From Litomosoides sigmodontis (Eukaryota; Nematoda; Chromadorea; Rhabditida; Onchocercidae): 64,000 nt of DNA. Below are positions 26,305 through 41,500 of the stretch, piece after piece. The position numbers and the translations under genes are program-made. Location: contig OY718807.1 of NCBI GenBank assembly GCA_963070105.1, positions 6,242,983-6,306,982 on the forward strand, in the 5' to 3' direction. The notes beneath the pieces are model-generated. The model was not told where the DNA came from. It saw only the letters and a list, made by a program, of their open reading frames with translations, and did not search any database. Position 1 is the first letter of the stretch, and each line of letters opens with the position of its first letter.

Positions 26305-29300
26305 ATGAACTACAGGCGGAGAATGAAAAAGCAATTCCATCTCTCATTGATCTTCGGCTTATTACATCAAACATTTGCATCATTTTGTGGTAGAGCTGGC
26401 GTACCGTTTAGTCTCGAAGTTCTTCCATCAGGTTTGCGTGAAAAATTCATTTCTCGATTTAGGTGATGAAAATTAGAAACAGCAACGAACAAGAATTTTT
26501 TCAACAAAGTTCTTTAGGAGCACCGGTACTTGGCTGTGCTCAACCAACATGTGTCGCAAGCTTAAAAGGTAAAAAAGATGATAGCAATTTTTTGACGAAC
26601 GCAAATGGACAAGCAGACGGATTTATGCGTGAGGATGACAGGGATAGCAAAGTATACAGTGATCCTTATGGCAATAAACTTCTTGCCGTATGTTTTGGAA
26701 TGTAAAAAAAAGAGTTGAAAATTAGTATATAAGGTTTCAGCTTTTATCTAAACTTCAAATTTTAAATTTTTTCGATGATTTTACACAACTTAATGCATGT
26801 TAAAACTATCAAAACTTTCCTCATTTATTAATTAGATAGTCAAATTTCGGCGAACGAATTGTGAAGGTTCAGATAGAAAAACATAGAAAATCTCTAATTC
26901 AATTAGATACTCGAATATTTAAATCTTTTGAGTATGTTTAAAAATCAACAAATTAATTCCTTTTCTGAATATGTATGTGAAACATCATATGCTTCTTTAT
27001 ATCAGTTCGACAAAATCGAAAGCAAGTGATTCAAAAATTATTTTTGGAAATTTGTGTTAAGCGATATATTTAATTAATCAGGTTGAATTTGCAGAACTTT
27101 TCTTTCGAATTTAAGTGATGTTGCAGAATTGTTCCGGTCAATTTTCTGAACTGTCATGCTCACGAAAAGATCAATGGGTTGGAGGAATTGAATACATTGA
27201 TCATCCACGACAACCGTGAGAACTTAACCATAAAGAGAAAAAAAGAAATTTCTTTAATTAATTAGAAGAGCAATTTCCTGATAATCAAACGTACAACTTG
27301 TATAATCAGGTTGATTCACTGATAGAGATAATAAAATTGAATGAATGGTTAGTGTGATGTTTGAAATTTCGTTCCGCTATCCTTTGTTTATTGTATAAAA
27401 ATTAGTGTCACCTAAATTTTCATCTTTTCTTTCAGACTAATCCTGCAATGCTGCACATTTCCCGGATTACGATTTTCACAGGATGTTGGTTTGACAAATG
27501 TCGGCCCCGGTGAAGCGATCACCGGCGGTGAGGTGATTAGGGATGGGCGACAGATAAGTTTCGACGTGATAGCTAACGTTCGAAAAGTGGTGGACACTAA
27601 CACACATATGTTAGTTCTCACTTCTAAACAATCCTGACATGCAAGAATATGGAAGAGCAAACAACGCATGCATACACGTCTGCAGTGCCACGTAGTATTT
27701 GCGTCTCACATATTAATTACGCTATTTAAATGATGTATTTTCAACAGAAACATGTCAAAAGCTTGCCGCTGAGAAATCATTCCATTTCTTCTAAAGTACA
27801 CTGTTTTCTGAGAACAAAAGATTTATGTTATTTTTTTTGCGAAGAAATTGAATTTTGCACATATCAGGCGGATAATTTTATAATTCTATTTTTTACAATG
27901 AAATCAACACTTAGCAACTCAATTGATTATTTGATATTTTACAGAGGGAATAATTTTGTTGCATAAATTTTAACTAAAAAATTATTTCATTAAAAATTAT
28001 ATTTTCCAGTGTTTCCTACGAAGTTACCGTGCGGAGAATGCATTGCTTACCGGATCCACCGGAACCAGTTGTCAGCTATTGTTAGTTGAATTTTTATCAT
28101 TTCACTAATGCTAAAATTACCACTTCTTTCAGCAATCTTGACATGAATGTATGGAAAATAATAATTTCAGGATCATTATCCATGCATATATATGTGCATA
28201 CAGACACACACGTGCACACGCACGCACAAACACGCATACGCACAGTTCCACTCCTCAACAAAGAGCGTAATTTCAGTAAAAGATGAGAAAGAATAGGGAC
28301 ATTTGATCGGAAAATTTTCAATTTGACATATAAAATAGTTAAACAAGAATAATAGGAAGGGATTTGAAAGAGGCCTTCTCTATCATTTCAATCCAACAAT
28401 TATTGTAAAAATGTTTTTTCTCTAATAATTTGCGATTGTATGAAACGAGCGTTTGTTGTTGTCGTCGGTTGCATATTTGCAACACTCATTCTCATCCATT
28501 TTTTTACCAAATAATTGCTGAAGAATTCGAAATTCTCTATTGAACGTTTTGGAAATTTCATCATCTAAAATAGATTTTTAATTGTATTTAAAGGTTAATT
28601 AATCCACAACCTTTTTGTTCCTTTCTTTTCCGCTTTGTTTTATCTATTTTCTCCACAAAAAGAAAATAAGAAATGGCAAATTGCAAAGAATGCTTGTTTT
28701 TGCATCGGAAAATTTTGTTTCTTTCTTTTGTTCTTCGGTAATTAGTTGAACATTGTAGTCGAAAAGGACGTCGGTGGAGAAATAGTGAAAGTGCTGACAA
28801 GAGGAACTGACCGTTCAACCTTTCGAAGGGAAAAAACATTGAGCAGAGAGAAACTGGACGAAGTACAAGGTAGAAAAGTATTCACAGACATCATCGCCCA
28901 CAGAACTAACGAGAAAAAACCATACCAGTAAGTGGGCCTTCTCTTCTACTTCGAGCTCAATTTAAATTTGCTCATCAAATTTAAATTTCTGATTGCCCGA
29001 CAATCCGCCGATCATCATTCTCCAATCAGTTTGACGGGGAAATTTGGAGAAAATTGAACTGATCAATAATCAATAGGTTGCATTGTAAATAAACCAATTA
29101 AATTGATAGTTGGGAAGGAAAAAAATTCATTATCCCTCACTTAGGAAAACCGAATTCGAGGAAAAGGAAAGTGTCAAGAGAGATATATCGAGTGGAAATG
29201 AAGCAATGTGGAAGAGAAGAGAAGCCGACATTAAAGCAGAAATAACACGGAAGCCGGCTTTCACGCAATCATTTGCTTTTCCACTGGGCAACCATAAATC

Positions 29301-30481
29301 GGAAATTGCCTCAGATGGTGCTGCTAGTGATTTCTCCAGTGAGAATGGCATCCGTTTTGCAAGTGTTAGCAGTCCGGTAAATAGGGAGGGAGCGAAAGGA
29401 TTTGATCAACAACAAATAAGTGAATTCGGTAGACAACTACCTCAGTTGCCACCATTGAGAGCAACCGAATTAGAATCAGTGCAACCGCAAGCATCGAGTC
29501 AGGCCGCTCAGCCGCAACAAGCCAGCACCCATCAGCCATGCACAACACAATGCCAACAGTCACCTTGCTTGCTACAGCGCTGCAACCAGCAAGGCCTAGA
29601 TCCAGTTTTCGGGATTCCAACCTTTGCTCCTCCACTATTTCCTTTAACCCTACCTACCTTGCCTACATTAGGTTTTCCAACTGCAGCACCACAAACACTT
29701 CCATCATTTGTAACCATTTCTCCACCATCTCAACCACCACCCCAGCCTCTTTCCGGTTATCTTAACCTTCCCAATGCCAATATCGGTCATTCTGCTCCAT
29801 TCAACTCACTAGCATATTTTTCCACTCCTAATACCGAGCGAAATGTTAAAGCGAATGGCAAGGTAACGCAATTATCAATCTCTCCAATAACCCATACTCC
29901 TACTACACCTGCTTCCACTGTAATTTCAACACAACCGCCAGCGGTACTTTCCGGCAAACCAATTCTTCTCTCCGGTTAGTATTAATCCTTTCATTATTTA
30001 CATGCTCTTCATTTCCAATCTTTCTATATAATTAAATAATTGCAGGTAATAAAGCTCCTAGTAGTCAAGCTACATTAAAGCCATTATCGACATTTGAAGA
30101 ATTCATGGCAAGACTTGGCTATCGCAACATAAGCTTCGCTACGTTAGCTCCAGCCGGGCTATTATTACTTCCACCGGAGTTTACGGCAGTAACTTCCTCT
30201 CCTCCTCTTTCGCCTTTATTATACGCTACAACAATCGTTCCCGAAAATCGATTTCAAGTGTTCGTTCCAAGAACTGTCGCTGAACCATCACAACTTGATC
30301 AATACCACCGCTCTGGTACGTTTCCTGCATCCAACTTTTTGTGCTAATCAACAAATTTTGCATTCTTCTACAGTTACTAGTCAAGCCATCTTTACCGTAC
30401 TTTATTCTAATCTATGCAGTTGCAACGATGTTGCAGAATAGAAGCGTGTCGGACAGTGCACTCCACACGACACAGTACTGA
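26305..30481 (+). CDS. Wart-domain hedgehog-related secreted protein, no Hog domain seen
   Basis: Nine exons: 26305-26431, 26518-26687, 27127-27215, 27436-27609, 28010-28080, 28759-28927, 29145-29974, 30046-30315, then 30374-30441 or 30420-30481. All join in phase, giving about 654 residues. An in-frame TAA precedes the ATG. Residues 1-25 form a signal peptide (cut before SFCGRAG; M7 could also start). Residues about 27-205 match the nematode Wart (warthog/quahog) domain: [60 protein letters not shown] and [14 protein letters not shown]. The rest is hydrophilic then Gln/Pro-rich, with a four-Cys cluster (C-x3-C-x4-C-x4-C) at about 399-413. Hedgehog-related proteins of nematodes are secreted and several act in cuticle formation or molting. 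No Hog/Hint autoprocessing motif was found, so this would be a Hog-less member. Warthog versus quahog assignment is not settled here. Confidence 0.85.
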
Positions 30482-31076
30482 TATCATACTGCATTCGATG
30501 ACAATGATACGACCGAAACAGTGGTCATCGACAAACTTAGACGATGCAGCGCTACAACGAACAGGAGGCTTGCGACAGACCTGATCGTCCTCATCCATTT
30601 CGATACCTTCAAAGCAAAGAAATCAATAATTTCAAGTGATCTGAACAATTTGTCATTGTTGTATGCGATATGAAGCAACCATTCGATTATATGTACCACC
30701 ATCATCCCTCATTTTTTTCCGCTTTTCTTTTGTTTTTAAAATAATTAACAATTATTCGATGAGAAAAGACATCAAAGAATTCATCCATACGATTCGGAAC
30801 CTCTGTACCTTAACGATTAAAATAATATTATGCGATGTAAGCTTAACTAATCCATTATCGTACTCTCACAATATTTACTGCGAATTTATTGATTTCAAAG
30901 TAACGGTATGATCGTGAAATTATTTGAAATTATCAGCAACAAAATTAAATATGAAATGCACGTCATGCAGTAGATATTTGCAACTTAACGATTAGTGCAT
31001 TTGGGCTTTTTGACAGTGAAGAAATGCCTTTATTTATCTTCAGATTCTAACAATAACGAATTTAAATCGAATAATT

Positions 31077-33191
<2,115 letters not shown>

Positions 33192-33914
33192 TAATTTTGA
33201 TGTTTAAGTAAATGATGTTTAAGTAAACTTCTTTCGCTTCAAGAAAGAAACTGGATTTTGATCACTTCAAAAGACGATTGATTGCCATTCCGATTTGCTA
33301 CCATTACTTCAGCACTTCAATTATTTTCCTTATCATTTCGAGTGTGGCAACTCCTCTCTCGTCGATTTCAACCACTCCGCCACGGCTATTTCAACGTTTC
33401 AAAAGCTTACCGGACGAGGAAAGCTCTCGCTTGTTGCTGGTCACTGTTGCATACCTATCCAATTTTCGACAGCTATTGTACGAGCTATGCACACTACACG
33501 TGCCATTTATTGTGCTGCATATTCCTTTCTTTTTTGTTAAATTATCCATTACAAGCATTTAATTCCAAAAGACATATACAACATTGATGTTTGTCATCGG
33601 AAAGGATAAACCTATCATTGTTGCTTAAAATTTCCCATTAATTTATTATTTTAGCTTTTGTAGATGCTTCAACAAATTTAGGATGAAACTTTTTTCTTTA
33701 TTGCCAATAGTGAACAAAATGAGGTGGAACATTCAAAAGAAAAGACGACATCTGCATGGAGCAATTCAAATTCTTATTAGAAATTAGAAATTCACTCAAA
33801 ACGGTAAATCAGGTAACAGAAAGTCACGGCTATCAGTGGAAGTAGAAGAAAGGAACAATCGTTTGATGTGACGGTGATGAATTAATCGACAGTAACAACG
33901 CTTGGACGTGGGTA
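33192..33914. other. Spacer beside the AAT array, no gene supported
   Basis: Three overlapping plus-strand frames are open between 33278 and 33587 because stops are locally rare. None has a recognisable motif or splice frame. I looked specifically for a Hog domain that could belong to the upstream Wart gene and did not find one. A minus-strand AATAAA at 33697-33702 may serve the gene at 33915-34582. Confidence 0.4.
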
Positions 33915-34582
33915 TCAACATGAACTGAAACTACCGCAGGAACTTCCTATAGCATTCTGTCCATAATGTCCGGGTTGACCGACTCTGCCATCACCAAAAA
34001 GTGTTCGATGAAGGTTACGCATAAAATTTAGGGCAGCAATTTCTTGCTCGTTGTACTGGTTACCTTGTTCGTTTTGTTCGGTTGCAGGTGGATTGAGCAA
34101 CAAGTTGGTCAATTGATCATGTAATGATGGCCAACGAGCTGATTGAAATTGCTGACTTCAAAAATGCAAAAATTTTCAAACATTCACATGCAAAGAACAT
34201 TTTAAAAATTCATTTCATTTTTTCACAAAATATCGTTTTTCAAATTACACAAAATTTACATTGAACACACTCAGTGAAATGCATTCGCATTTCATTTAAT
34301 TTTATTGAGTAAGAATACTTTGACATTTGCTAATTCAAAAAATAACTTGCTTTTTTTAAGCAACAAAGATCAGAATATGCTATACTCTTAAGTTCGCAAT
34401 TCTGTGAAATGATTTATTAAATAAGTAAATAAGTACTTGCCTTATTAAATAAGCAGATTATACTTTTAAAATTATAAAAAAAGTAAATTATACTTTTTGG
34501 AGCATGGACCACATCTTCCGTCAACCGTTAAAGCAAGGCATATCATAAGAGTGACATGGAGGATCGATCCGCAATATCTCAT
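33915..34582 (-). CDS. Small secreted Cys-containing polypeptide, unknown function
   Basis: I do not recognise it. Two exons join in phase: 34494-34582 (ATG, donor GTATAA) and 33915-34155 (acceptor TTTTTGAAG), giving 109 residues. Residues 1-22 form a signal peptide with the core ILHVTLMICLALTV. The predicted mature chain has two Cys pairs: a CGPC motif at residues 24-27, right after the signal peptide, and CGSFSSC at 103-109, so the protein ends in Cys. Between them lie a Gln/Asn/Glu-rich stretch and the segment FMRNLHRTLFGDGR. CGPC recalls thioredoxin active sites, but nothing else resembles thioredoxin. It is transcribed toward the Wart-domain gene across the AAT array. A secreted effector or peptide precursor is possible. 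The exon join is good by phase and the signal peptide, but no homology supports it. Confidence 0.6.
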
Positions 34583-37500
34583 AATGCGTAACAATTCTTT
34601 CAATGAGATCTCCTTCTTCTGAAAATGATAATTTCGTTCAACATTTAAATTATAAGTAAGGGACCGGAGAAGGATTCTTGTCGTTAACTTCCTGTTAAAT
34701 TTGATAAATTAGACCGACTTTATCAGGAGGACGTTCCTATTTCAATTGCGGTATGTTTCGTTTGTTTTTCTCGTTTTTTCTTTCCTCTGATAAATTGTTC
34801 ATCTTTTTGTCCATTGATTTTGCGGATGCTTTTCCGGAAATATTTATTAATTTTCATTCATTCTGTCCTTCTACTTCTATAACGAATACTTTACACCAAT
34901 CAGTCACTTGCACTGTCAAAATACTCACGGCAATTCTTTGCTACTTTGTATTTAGTTTTTAAATTAAATTGAAGATGCAATTAGTGGTTTTGATCATCCC
35001 AGGTAAATAGTGAGAACGGTTTGTTCCCGAAAGTTTTCGAATGAGCAGATTTTAAAATTAAATATAATTTAAATTCTCCAGCAATCCACAAAAAAATGAA
35101 TAATTCGGATTGTGAAAACCAAGATAGAAATAAATCCTCTCTTCAATTTTAGCTGCATAAATTTTGCAAATTTTATTTATGCTTCTGTGTGGTATGTAAA
35201 ATTTTTTTGACAAAAATAGAATGACAAAAAGAGTTTTGAACTTTAATCCACTTATTATCACTTCAGAATGAAAAAAGATGTCGATAATTGACGTGTCTAC
35301 GATGAATTAATTCTAAACCAAAATTTACTGCTACGTTAGCAATGAATGACATCAAACAGCTTTTTTTTTGATTCCTTTTTTCTAAACTTCTGAATGCTCT
35401 AAATTCCTGACAACTTTTACCCATATAATTTTGCTCACAATTATTTAGTGTTAAAGTGTTAAAGTTGCGGAAGAAAGTCCTTATCGTCCATTACAAATAT
35501 ATAATGCAAATAATCTAATAAAAGTAATGAATAGTAGTAGCAATAGTAGCAACGAACCATCAAAATGGTAGCTTAAACCTTAAGAAATTTTTGAACAGTA
35601 GCAAAAAATTGCAGAGAATGGAATAACCTAAATTTTCATAAATGATTTTATCACTTTTTTTTGCAAGGAAATAAGTTGTGAGGAGAAATCATCTGATTAT
35701 TGCATTTCCAAGTGATATTTACTCATTACTTTTCACTGGAAACATTGCTTTTAATCAGTTTGCAATGTAAAGTAATTAAAATACTTTGTGAAAAATCTTA
35801 TGAATTCATACGTTTCAATCAGTTGACTGTCATGCAGCGCATTTGCAAGAAAATAAAAACTGTTGATAGTAAACTTGATATTCTCATAAAAAACTGCAAA
35901 TTTGATGTCTTTCGCTCTTCCTTTCAGATTTGATAAGTGAAGGGAAAATGAAGTCTTTACACTGTTCTATGTGTCAACCAGTAGAGCAGTAAAATACCAT
36001 TTTCAAGATGAATCATTCACTGTCTGAGCTAAGTGCAGAAGTGGTAATTCATTGAGAAATATTTTGTAGATAATACTCTCAGGTATGATGCACAACAATC
36101 CGTCATCATGCCGTGTGTTCGGTTATGTTCCAGTGAAAGTGATGTTAGCTGATATCTGTAAAATATCATAACTGATATATTACATTACCATCCTTGTCAA
36201 AGCACTTAGTGATCTTTCGAGAGTGAAACCGTATAAGTGACTTCAGTTTTATTTCATTTTAATATGCACTTGTGAGGGAGAATTTTCATATCATAAGAGA
36301 CACTGCTCTCTAAATTTTTCCACGCAGCCGTAAAACCCGCAAAGTGTTCATTTCTTGCTTAAATTGATGGATAGGTCCATTCTCCTCACCAATCGATCAT
36401 CGATCTTCTACAATTCAATATTTCACTTCATCAAATTTTTTAGAAAATTAAATGACTAATAAATGCGCTTCCGAAATCGACATGCATTTCAAAAGAAAAA
36501 GCAGAAAATTGAACAAATCAATCTCGTAGTTTGTTGGAGTAAATGACTAATAATGCTTTGGGCCCTATAATTAAATCAATTAATTACTGCGAACATAAGT
36601 GCTAATCTAAACTTGCTAGCAGTAATTTCGATAGTAGTAGTAATAGAAATTACTTTATTACTTCGATTAATAGTAGTGCAATCGGACATTATGCGAATCG
36701 GTCATGCTAAATTCATAGTTTCCATTATGAAAATAATCTGAACGATTTAACTTCTTATTAACTGTTTCACTTTTTGCATTAAAAAAAAAGGAAAAAACGC
36801 CTGACTGCTACAGGAACGATCACATTCGAATGAAATAATTCGAATGCTTGTTCATTTAATAACCTCAGTAAGCAAATTGCAAGAGTGAAATTGACCACTT
36901 TCAGTTGCTATTCCACAACTAAATTAACATCGACAACCACTGGTCATAATTAGGAATATTGTAATTCCCACTATCCTGCAACCAATAGCATTACAAACTC
37001 TTTCACCTCAAATGTCTGTCATTTTGAAATTACTATTATTATGGTATGAAATTAATTTTACTCAAATAATTGAAGGCTAGACGTGCATTTTTCTCACAAT
37101 TTCAGGTGAGCCGATTTGTTTTTACTCTAAATTTCCAGCAAAGAGGAAGAATTTGGAAAATGTGCTGCAATGAGTTGTAAAAATGAAGAAAATGTGATGC
37201 GTAGAAATGACAATGAGTAAATATTAGTATATGAATGAATGAAAATAAACCAAAGCAACCATATTCTTTTCTCTCCTCTTCTTTCCCATCAAAAAAGAAA
37301 AAGTAATTAAATGAATAGGAAAATAACTTAATTGCAACAAATGTGCTGCTGCAGGAAGAATTCCATCCGTAAACGGAAATTAAGCTAAATGATACGGTGT
37401 GATGAAAGATTTGCTCGACTTTCAGCGTAATTTTCGCGGATATTAGTTGCATCAAACACAGCACATATTCTTTTAAAACGCTTACTTAATTTCCAGCTTT

Positions 37501-38464
37501 TTCCTCTGCGCATCATCATTATCTCACTATCCCGTTTCCTTTTTGTCAACAACAATTTACATATCTCATCCTTAAACACTTTCGTTTGCTGTCAACTACT
37601 TGTGGTGAAAGAACTGTTTCCAAATTTTTTAAATCTTCCGATGAATGAATTACTGAAAGTAATTGATTTATAGACGGTTTTACTTTTTCCTAAAAAGTAC
37701 ATGGGAATAAACCTGAAATGATTAAATCTAGGAGAAAAAGAAGGCCGTTCGATGTCACCATCAACATTTCCTGAGTGGAAGCGAGTTTTGATAAACTTTC
37801 AACGTATAACTCGCATTACATGATAAACAGGAAATAGGTTTCATAAGTCAGAAATACTCGAGATGAGAGGCCATCTGACCAATTTTTTAACGAAAAGGGA
37901 AAAAAAGTTTTAACATCTGTTGCCTAAAGGTAGGAAAAGTTAGATATAGTGTTAGGAGTGAAGCAAACATTTCCATAATGATGTAAGGTGTTTAAACGAT
38001 TCAGTTAATTTCTGATACAAATGGATTCATGAGTGCATGAGACAGAAAACAAGTTTTCCCAATGCGCGATAATAATATATAAATATGTTTGCTGTCAACA
38101 ATTGCCTAACAGATCTCTTAAACACGGACGATTTTTTCTAACTTTATCTTTATCTGAAGTTCACGACAACCATCTTTCTTCCTTAATTCCACAGTAGGAA
38201 GTAAGAGTACAAAATTGCGAACAACAAAACAGTGCTGATAAAATTGCAGAGAATATTCTCATTATAACTTATTCTTCGTAGTATGATGTATTATTACTCA
38301 TTATTCTGTGTTCATACCAATTTCACCCTTCCCAAACCTTTACTGCGGTAATTCAGACTTTTTACCAAGTAGTATGTGTTTGGCATCATAGTTCATAACT
38401 GAGACCTTATTTGAATTTTAATCAGCCGTCCCAGAAATGAACAGAAACAAATATCATTAAAATA
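34583..38464. other. Intergenic region, no gene supported
   Basis: AT-rich DNA between two minus-strand genes. The longest open frame (37102-37464, minus) is Phe/His/Ser-rich without motifs or splice support. The promoter of the small secreted gene should lie just above 34582. Confidence 0.5.
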
Positions 38465-38470
38465 TTTATT
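38465..38470 (-). terminator. Poly(A) signal of the EXT1/rib-1 gene
   Basis: AATAAA on the minus strand, about 61 bases past the TGA at 38531-38533. Its spacing fits a short nematode 3' UTR. Confidence 0.6.
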
Positions 38471-38530
38471 TACAAAGCAAAGCACGTAAATTAAAAAAAT
38501 CAAATATTTACCCGAGCATCTTACAAGATC

Positions 38531-41500
38531 TCATACTTGCAAGTGCTGCACTTCCATACCTGTATATTCCTTTCGAAATGCTGCACTATCATCTTTATAT
38601 AGAAGTGGATTTATTTTCGCTTGGCTACTGATTAGCGATGCCCCTGATGGCCAAACATCGTTAACTAACTAAAAATCGGACATAACAAATATAATGAAGT
38701 ACTTGCTAGTGAATTATTAGTAGGAGCAAAATCATACAAGGGATGAGTTTGTCGAACAGAAGTGTTAATTAAAATACCATCAGTTTACAGTATGAATGTC
38801 ACTACCCCTTACTATTGTTATTTAATCATTTCAAGTTTGCCACAAAAGAATAAAAAAAGTATCCGAAATAAAAATTATGAAAACAAACCTTATTCAAGCA
38901 GCCAGAATAATTTCTGGTAAGCATCCATTTGTCATGGATTCTACTACCGATTAACATTGGAGACTGTCCGGTTAACTCCGTCACCATCATATTCATTAAT
39001 AAAGTAAAGCAATGCGATAATTTCAATGCTATTTCCTTGGCAGGTGTTGGCATCCACTGTTCAAAAAGCAATAGGTATTCTCTTAAAAAGGACATTCTTT
39101 TACATTAATAATGTACATAGTAAAAGACATAAAGATTATTTTTATGCAATGTAAATTTCACATTTTTTTATTGGTTGTAATATACCTTTTTATTATAGCA
39201 AGATGGAACAAAATCAACGAATATCGATTGCTCGGTTTAAGTTCAATTGTTGGCGTACCACCTTGTATCTCAAGAAAAAGGAAGTATTGCATGCAACCTA
39301 TACGGCAATGAGATGCTGCTCTAGGTCGTTGTAAGCTACCATAAGGAAGCCACAAGTAATCTTCTAATCCTCCACCTTTTTTCCAAATCCGACTTTGTCA
39401 ACAATGAAATATTGAAGTCGATTGAAAAACAACAAAATTACAATTAATCAATTCATCACACTTTCAAAATCTTTCTATAAAATTTTCTTTAAAAAACCTC
39501 CGAATTGGCAGCGTAAAAACCATAAAGACGATAGGGTTCTGTGTTTGCTGCATCCACTAAAAAGCGGATGTCATCAATCGTAAAAGACACGCGTTCATCC
39601 AGAAATACAATAAATTTACCCAAAAATTTTGCTTGCAATGTTAGGGTTTGACTTAAAATATCAACATGTACCTAAAATTAGTAAAAAATAAGCAGTAATA
39701 AGTTATTAGCCATGAAAAAATAGGCAACTTTTTCCGAGTTCACACGATTTCGAGCCTACACAAAAGAAGGCAATAAGTTTTTACTAACGTGCTTCATGAT
39801 GTAGCAAACTTACGTCAAAGTCACTCGGATGAACAAATACTTTTGCTCCAAATGTGTCAAGACTAATTTTCATCTGGCGATTTTTGGGCCACAGTACAAT
39901 AATCTAAAAAAGTGTGCAATAAATCACTTCATCTGACAAAATTAAACACTTTAGCACTTAAATAAGACCTCCTACATGAAGCAAAAATTGATAAAACACA
40001 AAGCTTTGCTGAACATAAAAGAGATCTTTATTTATCTTCTTGACTTATTGCTTAGATAGAATTCACTGCAGTTTATATAAGTCAAAAAATTCCTACTCAA
40101 GCTACTTCAATAATTTTTTAACCGAAGTTATCTATTGTGCTTACCATAAAAGTAATTATTAAAATATTGTACATGAAGCAAAATTTAAAATCTCTCTGAA
40201 TAGAATACACCGCTGCAACATCATTGAAATATTCACAGTCACTAAGTATTTCACCTTTTGCACTTCGTGAATACCAGAAAGTAAATTTAAAATTCGATTC
40301 AACCTTCCAGATACTTTCATTGAGGCTTTTAAAAAGACTGTATAACCATTTCCACTTGATACCGAGGCTGGAAAATTTTCAGCAGGTAAAAATAAACGAT
40401 TCCAATTTCTCGGTTCCTCGCCTCGCTGCTTTCTGACACGTTCTTCAATGATCTGTAAATAGAAAAAAGAAATTTAATTTACCATAATAAGCCTAAGCCG
40501 AAAATTCCTACCTGCAATGAAGTGACCGCAATTTTTTCCACGCTACTAAAATATCGCTGGTATAGACCTCGTGACTGCTGCTTCATAAATAGTATACGTT
40601 CAACTGGTATGGCACTCAAGACGTCCGAAATCTGTAAATAAACTAATTAAGAAAAAATATATGGATTCTACCGACTTCCTAGAATTTTTGACATACTTAT
40701 ACCACTCACACTACCATCAGTAATGATTGCATACACCATCCAGAGGTCAATATGATTTTCGTAAACCACAGGTAGCCCATAGTCCAGGAATATATGTAGC
40801 ATATGCAAACTATTAAGACCGACCGTAAGCACAGTTTCTTCATGACCAATGACTACTGCTTGACGCCAGTCAATCACTTCCGAAAAAGGTAATTCCCAAT
40901 CATCCGATAAAATAACTGGGATGCAACCCAATCGAAGCGCTTCCAGAAAACGAAATGAGCCAAGACGTCGCCCACGCGGCGTAAGACAAAATGTTGAATT
41001 CGACATGATCATTTCATAATCCCAACTAAAAGTAAAAATGTAAGAGAATTTAATTCTAGTCCAACTGAAACTCTTACAAATTTGGGAGTCCCACAACAGA
41101 TTTAATTCTTAAAATCTTTCGCTTTAAAACAAACAAATCAAAATTTGCGACTCAGTTTCACAAAATTTTCCTACATTCTGATCAAAAATATCTATAGCTA
41201 ACCAATATTTGAAATAATCTGGCAGTTGAATCTCCAAATCTTTGGAATTCTCACTCAACCAAATGAAGGATTTTTTGATATCATCAATAAACGGATCATG
41301 ATAAATGTCAGGTAAAATGAATCTCAACTACCACAACTCATTTTTTACAACCGCCTTCAGGTTTCCCCCAACATTAAACTTATGTTTGCTAACCCCTACC
41401 GATCATATTCGACATTATCCTCTTCGCAACGCCCATCCTCATATTTCTTCCAGTCCGTGTTGTGCTTACATGTGGTAACCATAATTACCGACTGTCCATT

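Noticed and set aside
33278..33587. Three overlapping plus-strand frames next to the AAT array, considered as a missing Hog domain of the Wart gene
   Set aside because: No Hint/Hog motifs in any frame and no exon chain from 30315. The openness comes from locally few stops.
37102..37464. 120-residue minus-strand frame
   Set aside because: Phe, His and Ser-rich with no motif, no good start context and no splice support.
40668..40823. Continuation of the exostosin open frame past 40824 (towards LGSR)
   Set aside because: It departs from EXT1 homology exactly at ACG|GTCGGT, and joining to 40631 restores alignment without a gap, so this is intron read-through.
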